Shown one piece after another: positions 58,601-64,000 of a stretch of 64,000 bases of DNA. A program made the position numbers and the translations under genes. How positions within the stretch are numbered: the stretch's first letter is position 1; each line of letters opens with the position of its first letter. A model generated the notes under the pieces. The model was not told where the DNA came from. It did not search any database and saw nothing but the letters and a program-made list of their open reading frames with translations. Origin of the DNA: Escallonia rubra (lineage: Eukaryota > Streptophyta > Magnoliopsida > Escalloniales > Escalloniaceae); assembly GCA_033065855.1 (NCBI GenBank), contig JAVXUO010001211.1, positions 62,001 to 126,000 on the forward strand, in the 5' to 3' direction.

Positions 58601-61600
58601 ATGTTATTCTCCATCCAACGCTTCCCCCCCACCCCCCATCCTTCATTTCTTCTACCCCAACATCTCTCTATTTCAACTTTTTAAGCTAATTGACAATTGG
58701 GTACTATATTATAAGTTGGTTGCATTAAGTTGCAAAGTGAAACCTTCGCACTTTCTATGTCTATCGTCTGGCTTTCAAAATTAAAATTGTGGAATGGCCT
58801 AAATATGTGTTTTCCTCCCCATAACACTTGCCTTCTCTGCGCCCCTCCAATAAAAGTCGTCGTCATTTTTTGTAAAAGTCTGATATCATATTGCTCTGTG
58901 CTATCCATGTGTAAAGAGCCTCCAGTCTCTTCTACATCTTTACTAGGAATATAGGAGGTTGCTGAAATGTCGGAACTCAAGTTTTGGACCAGAAGGACCG
59001 TTGTTCTAAGAATAATTATATTGCATGGCAAAAATGTTGTCTCTATTTTGGCCGTCGTCATTATTTTGCTGCTGCTCTAGTTTTGTCTTGGAATATGTTT
59101 CACCATCTGATATCTAATTACTAGGCATCGTTAGGGCTGTAAATGAACTGTTCGTTCTAAAAATTCGTTCACGTTCGTTCATGTAATAAGTGAACCGAAC
59201 ACGAACACAATTTTAGGGTTCGTTTATTAAACGAGCCGAATTTGAACATAATGATGTTTGTTTATTTATGTTCGTGAACAAGAGGGCTCGTTTATTTAAC
59301 GAGCCGAACACGAGCCGATTTCTTTTATCTGTTCATTTACTATTTACAGTATATATTACACAAAAATATCTATGTATTGGGTAGTGTGTTTGGGACGTGG
59401 AAGCCTGTGGTCTATTCCCCTCTCTATCACCAGACGTGGGTTTCATTTCATCAGACATTTCACACCCGATCACTCATCACGTCGGTCATCACAGTCACAC
59501 CGCCGACCAGCCCACACCCCATGCCGCCGGCCAGACCACCGCCCACACCGCCGACCAGATCGCAGCCAACGCCGATGCCAGACCACCGCCCACACCGCCT
59601 CCTTCTCTCAGATACTCGAACAGTCAAACACCATCTACCCCTCCCCTCTCTCACTCTCACTCACAGATCGCGTTACTTGTCTTCACCGACGCCATCTCCC
59701 CGTCGCTACCTGTCTTCACCGTCGCCATCTCCCCGTCGCCGGATTCAGCCTATGGCGCCATATTCAACTTGCGTCGCCATGTGTTCCGAGCTGCAAATCT
59801 GCACAGCCACATCGCCATGTTTCCGAGCTGCAAATCTGCAAAGCCAAGGTTCTGAAGAGCATCAACCCGTTGTATATGTCTTCCTCACCGATCGATCGGG
59901 ATCTATTTTTACAGTGTTTTTATTTCGCATCTGTCATTTGTATCTCCTATATGTGTACTTGATTTTTCTTAATTTCTCTTTTGTAACAGATTCTTGTTTT
60001 TGATTGCTTGATTTGAGATTGAGTAAATTCATTCCACGAACTCGAGCCGAGTTTTCGAATTCGAGTTCAGCTCGTATAGTTAAACGAGCTGAACGAGCCG
60101 AGCCCGAGTTTCACCTTCACGAACTCGAGCCGAGTTCAAACATGGATGGTTTGGCTCTTGACGAACTCGAGCCGAGCTCAAACATGCCAAAATTTAAACG
60201 AACCGAGTTCGAACACACCCATGTTCGGCTCGAACTCGGTTCGTATACACCCCTAGGCGTCGTACTTGACTTATAATTTCTGCTGGTTTTCTCTAAAAAG
60301 TTTCTCAATTCTTTCAAATTTTCCAGACTGGAAAACACATTGAATTATGGCCTCGAAAGAGTTTGGGCAATTGGATACATGAAAGGTTCACGCCGGTAAG
60401 TGGGCTTTCTTTTGTCTGTGTTTATCTTAGGGAGTGAGTCTTGTGGATTGATGAGCATGTCTAGGTTGCTCAACATTTTGGCAAGGAGGTCTAACGCGTA
60501 TTTTTCTTCATGGATTTTCTTCTTTTTGTTTCTAATTGTCAGGGTTATAATTGGTTACGATGAAGGAACCATTATGGTGAAAATTGGCCGTGAAGAACCT
60601 GTTGCTAGTATGGACAATAGTGGGAAGATTATATGGGCTAAGCACAATGAGATTCAGACTGTAAACATCAAGAGTGTTGGAGCAGATTATGAGGTCGCTC
60701 TCTTGTCTTACCAAATGAATAGGAAGTAGTGTTGTATGGTTTTAATATGACACTTTAAGATGCTTGTTCCTTTGCTTAGGTATCTGATGGAGAAAGATTG
60801 CCTCTAGCAGTTAAAGAGTTGGGGACGTGTGATTTATACCCGCAAGTGAGTTGGCATTCCTTTTTATATCTTGAATATTTTTGGAGGTGTTTTGTGATTT
60901 TCTGTTGATGCGCTTATCACTTGATGGTACTTGAAGATGGCACTGGGTTCTTAAATAACTAAACAGTTTTCTCCATAAGCTACTTACAAGAAAACTCAAG
61001 CTTTGACAAACAATCATCATTGACTTGTTAAAAAGGATAATGCTGTTAGGGAGAAGTACTTTCAGGCTTGTACTCAAATTTTAGTTTTTGCTTATTGTTT
61101 TAGTTCCTGGATTTATGTTATTGCTGTAGGCTCATATGGAAGTCAACTTTTTGGCGCCTTTGTTTGTTTTATTCTTGGTTGTTACCAGCTAGAACTCTTT
61201 ATATTCACAACCATTATTCGGACCAATATCTCTTTGAGGTTTTTGACGGGGCCCTTGTCTTTTTTGGTGGTTTTTCCTGTAAAGATCATCTTTGGGTTGT
61301 GCCTTGCTTCAGGCTCCTCAATAAGGTTTTTCTTTTTTTTTTGAAGAATAGTTGAACTTAGAAGTTTTTTTTTTTTTTGGTTGCCTCATAGTTTGAGGAC
61401 TTCGCATGTGGACATTTCGTGTCCACGGCATAGATTTCAGGTTCTGGAATCCCTAGATTTTCTTAAGGAATTCCTTCAGCAAAAAACACATCCTCTTTTG
61501 TTGTTGCTGATAGATGGTATATAATATGCGCCATGCTCTGATCTTAGCGTGTGTTGACTTGTTATTAATTATTTTTTCCCCAGAGCTTAAAGCATAATCC

Positions 61601-64000
61601 AAATGGGAGGTTTGTCGTCGTTTGTGGAGATGGTGAATATATCATATACACAGCTTTGGCATGGAGGAATAGATCATTTGGCTCAGCATTGGAAATTGTT
61701 TGGTCATCGGATGGAGAGTATGCTGTTAGAGAAAGTACATCAAAGATCAAGATCTTTAGTAAAAATTTCCAGGTCTGTACCCTTTAACGTTTCCTTTTGT
61801 TTATTATTTTTGAGGTTGGGGATGGGGTGGGTTTAGGGGAACATGTTTTGCTGGATCTCTCCTCCCTCCCAGTTTATCATGTTCCAGTCTAAATGATTTT
61901 TTTTCTGGACGCTGAGAATGACAAGCGGTTCTTACATTCTTCAAGTTTATCTCATCGTACTCCTTTCACCTGGCACAATTATCTATATTATCAGTTGTCT
62001 CTCATGTAACTTCTTTGCGTTTTTATGAAAATAAAGTTTTCTGAACTGCATTTATCGGATCTAATGTAATTGGTGGATTTTTTAGGAAAAGAAGAGCATC
62101 AGGCCAACATTTTCTGCTGAGCGTATACATGGGGGAACTTTGCTGGCGATGTGCTCAAATGATTTTATTTGTTTCTATGACTGGTCTGAGTGTAGATTGA
62201 TTCGACGAATCGATGTTAATGTCAAAGTAAGATATAAATACCTCTTGGTTTTCAGCTCATTGACATCGACATGTTAACAGCTTGAATGCTAATATTGGTT
62301 ACATGGTGTTCTGTTCTTAACTTTTTCCAGAACCTCTACTGGGCCGATAGTGGTGATTTGGTTGCCATTGCCAGCGATACATCCTTCTACATGCTAAAGT
62401 ACAATGTGAGAATCTTCTGTTATGTACACTTTTCTTTGACCTTTATAGTCTTTTGAATGGCATGCATCCTGTTTTTCGTTAAAATGCGGTTTTGATTGAA
62501 TTTGGATCGCGATATTGCAGCGTGATGTAGTCTCTGCACATCTAGATAGTGGAAGATCAGTAGACGAACAAGGTGTAGAAGATGCCTTCGAGCTTCTTTA
62601 TGAAATAAATGAACGAGTTAGGACAGGAATATGGGTCGGTGATTGTTTTATCTACAACAACTCTTCCTGGAGACTTAATTACTGTGTTGGTGGTGAGGTA
62701 TGATGCATGATTTAATCTTTTCCCTACATGCTTTCAAGTTACCATTTTTAATAATGGCACTCACCTTTTTTCTCATGTTTCCAGGTAACCACGATGTTTC
62801 ATTTGGACCGACCTATGTACCTTCTTGGATATCTAGCCAACCAAAGTAGGGTGTTTCTCATTGACAAAGAGTTCAAGTGAGTGTCCACTTGGGTGGCTAT
62901 TCGTGGGATTCAACTGCTATGATTATCCTTGTCAAGATTTTACCTTAATTCATTCTTCTTTTGTAGTGTTATTGGATACACCTTACTTCTCAGCTTGATC
63001 GAGTACAAAACACTTGTGATGCGTGGTGACCTCGAACAAGCAAATCAGGTTCTGCCATCAATTCCTAAGGAGCATTTAAATAGGTATTCTTCCATCTTTC
63101 TGAAGATATGGGGAAACTTTTTGTATGTGTTAAGGCATTGGACTTTACCTAAATGCCTCGTTGGAGATTTGGCAACAGGATTCTCTTTTTGGTCTTTTAC
63201 CCCTTTGTGTAATTGTTTTTCTCGAGCCTTTTGCATAATGATTTGTTGGAACTTTGGTTTCTGGACCTGCATAAATTTGTATGGAGGTTCTCTCGCTACT
63301 GTTACAGCAGGCAATTGCTTGATTTTCAGTTCCTACTTTTTTCCTAGTTACTCTTTTTGAGTGATGAAAATTTTTGTACCCGCTTAACGGATGCAGATGC
63401 CGGATATGCCTACGCTTTATATGGGGTCTTGCATGATATTATAACAAATGCACTGAAAAATGTTCAAGTTGTCCTAGTTTTCTTTCTTGTCAGGAAATGT
63501 TTCCGAGAACTGTCTAAGAACCTGATTGAAATATGATTTGATTGTTAGCGTGGCTCGTTTTTTGGAATCACGAGGTATGATAGAGGATGCGCTGGAAGTT
63601 GCTACTGACCCCGACTACAGATTTGAGCTAGCCATACAGCTTGGTAAATTAGATATTGCAAAGGTTAGTGCTGCTAACCGGTTCATGACATACTAGAAAT
63701 TGCAGTCTGAATAGAAAAATTATAGTCTCCTTGGTTAGTTTTTCTGGAATTGTATTTGTTTCTTCTTGGTGCTTTTGAGGAATCATATGTACTTTGTATG
63801 CATCCATCATCAATTGAGATCTGTGTTATAGGATATTGCCGCAGTAGCACAGAGCGAGTCCAAATGGAAGCAGTTGGGAGAATTAGCGATGTCCACTGGA
63901 ATGGTACTCTCTTTCTCTCTCTCTCTCTACTCAGATGGTCATCGTATGACTAAGAATCGCTCCTATTGGAGAAGACTCCTTTTTATAGAGCATTATGGTC
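55641..64000 (+). CDS. Coatomer subunit beta' (beta'-COP, COPB2), right end outside the window
   Basis: Beta'-COP is part of the COPI outer coat and binds dilysine retrieval signals. Nineteen coding exons are visible: 55641-55643 (ATG alone), 55887-55907, 56003-56064, 56552-56606, 57424-57460, 57561-57886, 57979-58110, 58199-58347, 60327-60395, 60543-60693, 60780-60845, 61584-61772, 62086-62226, 62331-62405, 62521-62697, 62785-62876, 62967-63083, 63549-63663 and 63832-63903. All are in phase and encode 683 residues of roughly 900. The N-terminus reads [21 protein letters not shown]. The first propeller ends about residue 300. The second includes [20 protein letters not shown], and the solenoid begins around [20 protein letters not shown] and [15 protein letters not shown]. 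It resembles Arabidopsis At3g15980/At1g79990. Intron 8 holds a hAT element. The last visible donor is at 63904, so the gene continues to the right. Confidence 0.95.
59132..60255. mobile_element. Non-autonomous hAT-like element in beta'-COP intron 8
   Basis: A 1124-bp element with terminal inverted repeats: left TAGGGCTGTAAATGAAC, right (reverse complement) TAGGGGTGTATACGAAC. The 8-bp TSD is GGCATCGT (59124-59131) and GGCGTCGT (60256-60263), with one mismatch. The outer parts carry many subterminal copies of ACGAGCCGAA or GAACTCGAGCCGAG. The centre (about 59460-59860) is GC-rich and unlike the ends, and no transposase is present. The surrounding exons splice normally in the predicted model. 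Confidence 0.88.
63907..63931. repeat. (CT)n tract after the last visible beta'-COP donor
   Basis: A short CT-rich microsatellite right behind the 5' splice site at 63904. Confidence 0.8.

Overview
The window is nuclear DNA of a flowering plant, almost certainly a eudicot. Genes are split by GT-AG introns with AT-rich interiors. Both tRNA genes lack an encoded CCA. The gene families (MFP1, a P-class PPR protein, SULTR3, trihelix, ECA1/prolamin-like) are plant-specific. I cannot name the species. Exon limits below come from reading splice sites, keeping the frame, and comparing with proteins I know. No RNA evidence was available.

Layout, left to right: the 3' end of an HSP70-14/15-type (Hsp110) chaperone gene (+, 584-1815); a PPR gene of the At3g16010 type (+, 3353-5606) with a duplicated first exon; a spacer holding a 272-bp TRIM/SMART retroelement with an intact target-site duplication (TSD); a tRNA gene (-, 8976-9049); a SIP1-clade trihelix factor (-, 11153-12352); MFP1 (+, 14220-19363); two ECA1/prolamin-like secreted-protein genes (+) around a tRNA-Arg, the second one frameshifted; a GC-rich tandem-repeat and LTR-like block (about 23.5-25.6 kb) and an AT-rich spacer; SYS1 (+, 28719-34289) with two 2.5-kb introns; a sulfate-transporter-family gene of SULTR3;4 type (-, 36826-41356, 13 coding exons); then two tandem genes for coatomer beta'-COP (+). 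The first beta'-COP copy (49152-52410) keeps only the N-terminal propeller. The second (from 55641) is full length and runs off the right edge.

Mobile elements are mostly small and non-autonomous. Three hAT-like elements have recognisable terminal inverted repeats and 8-bp TSDs (32820-33551, 35799-36441, 59132-60255). A fourth is likely (53509-54710). One LINE zinc-finger remnant lies in SYS1 intron 2.

Two points stand out. The truncated tandem beta'-COP gene has ten intact exons, the first nine matching the lengths in the full gene, and keeps every dilysine-binding position I can place. It lacks the second propeller and the solenoid, so it would encode a free cargo-recognition propeller. 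Also, the gene order matches, as I recall it, two Arabidopsis segments: At3g15980-At3g16010 (beta'-COP, SULTR3;4, MFP1, PPR) and At1g79920-At1g79990 (HSP70-14/15, beta'-COP). This window looks like the unfractionated version of both. The neighbouring genes otherwise share no obvious pathway; SYS1 and beta'-COP both act in Golgi trafficking.
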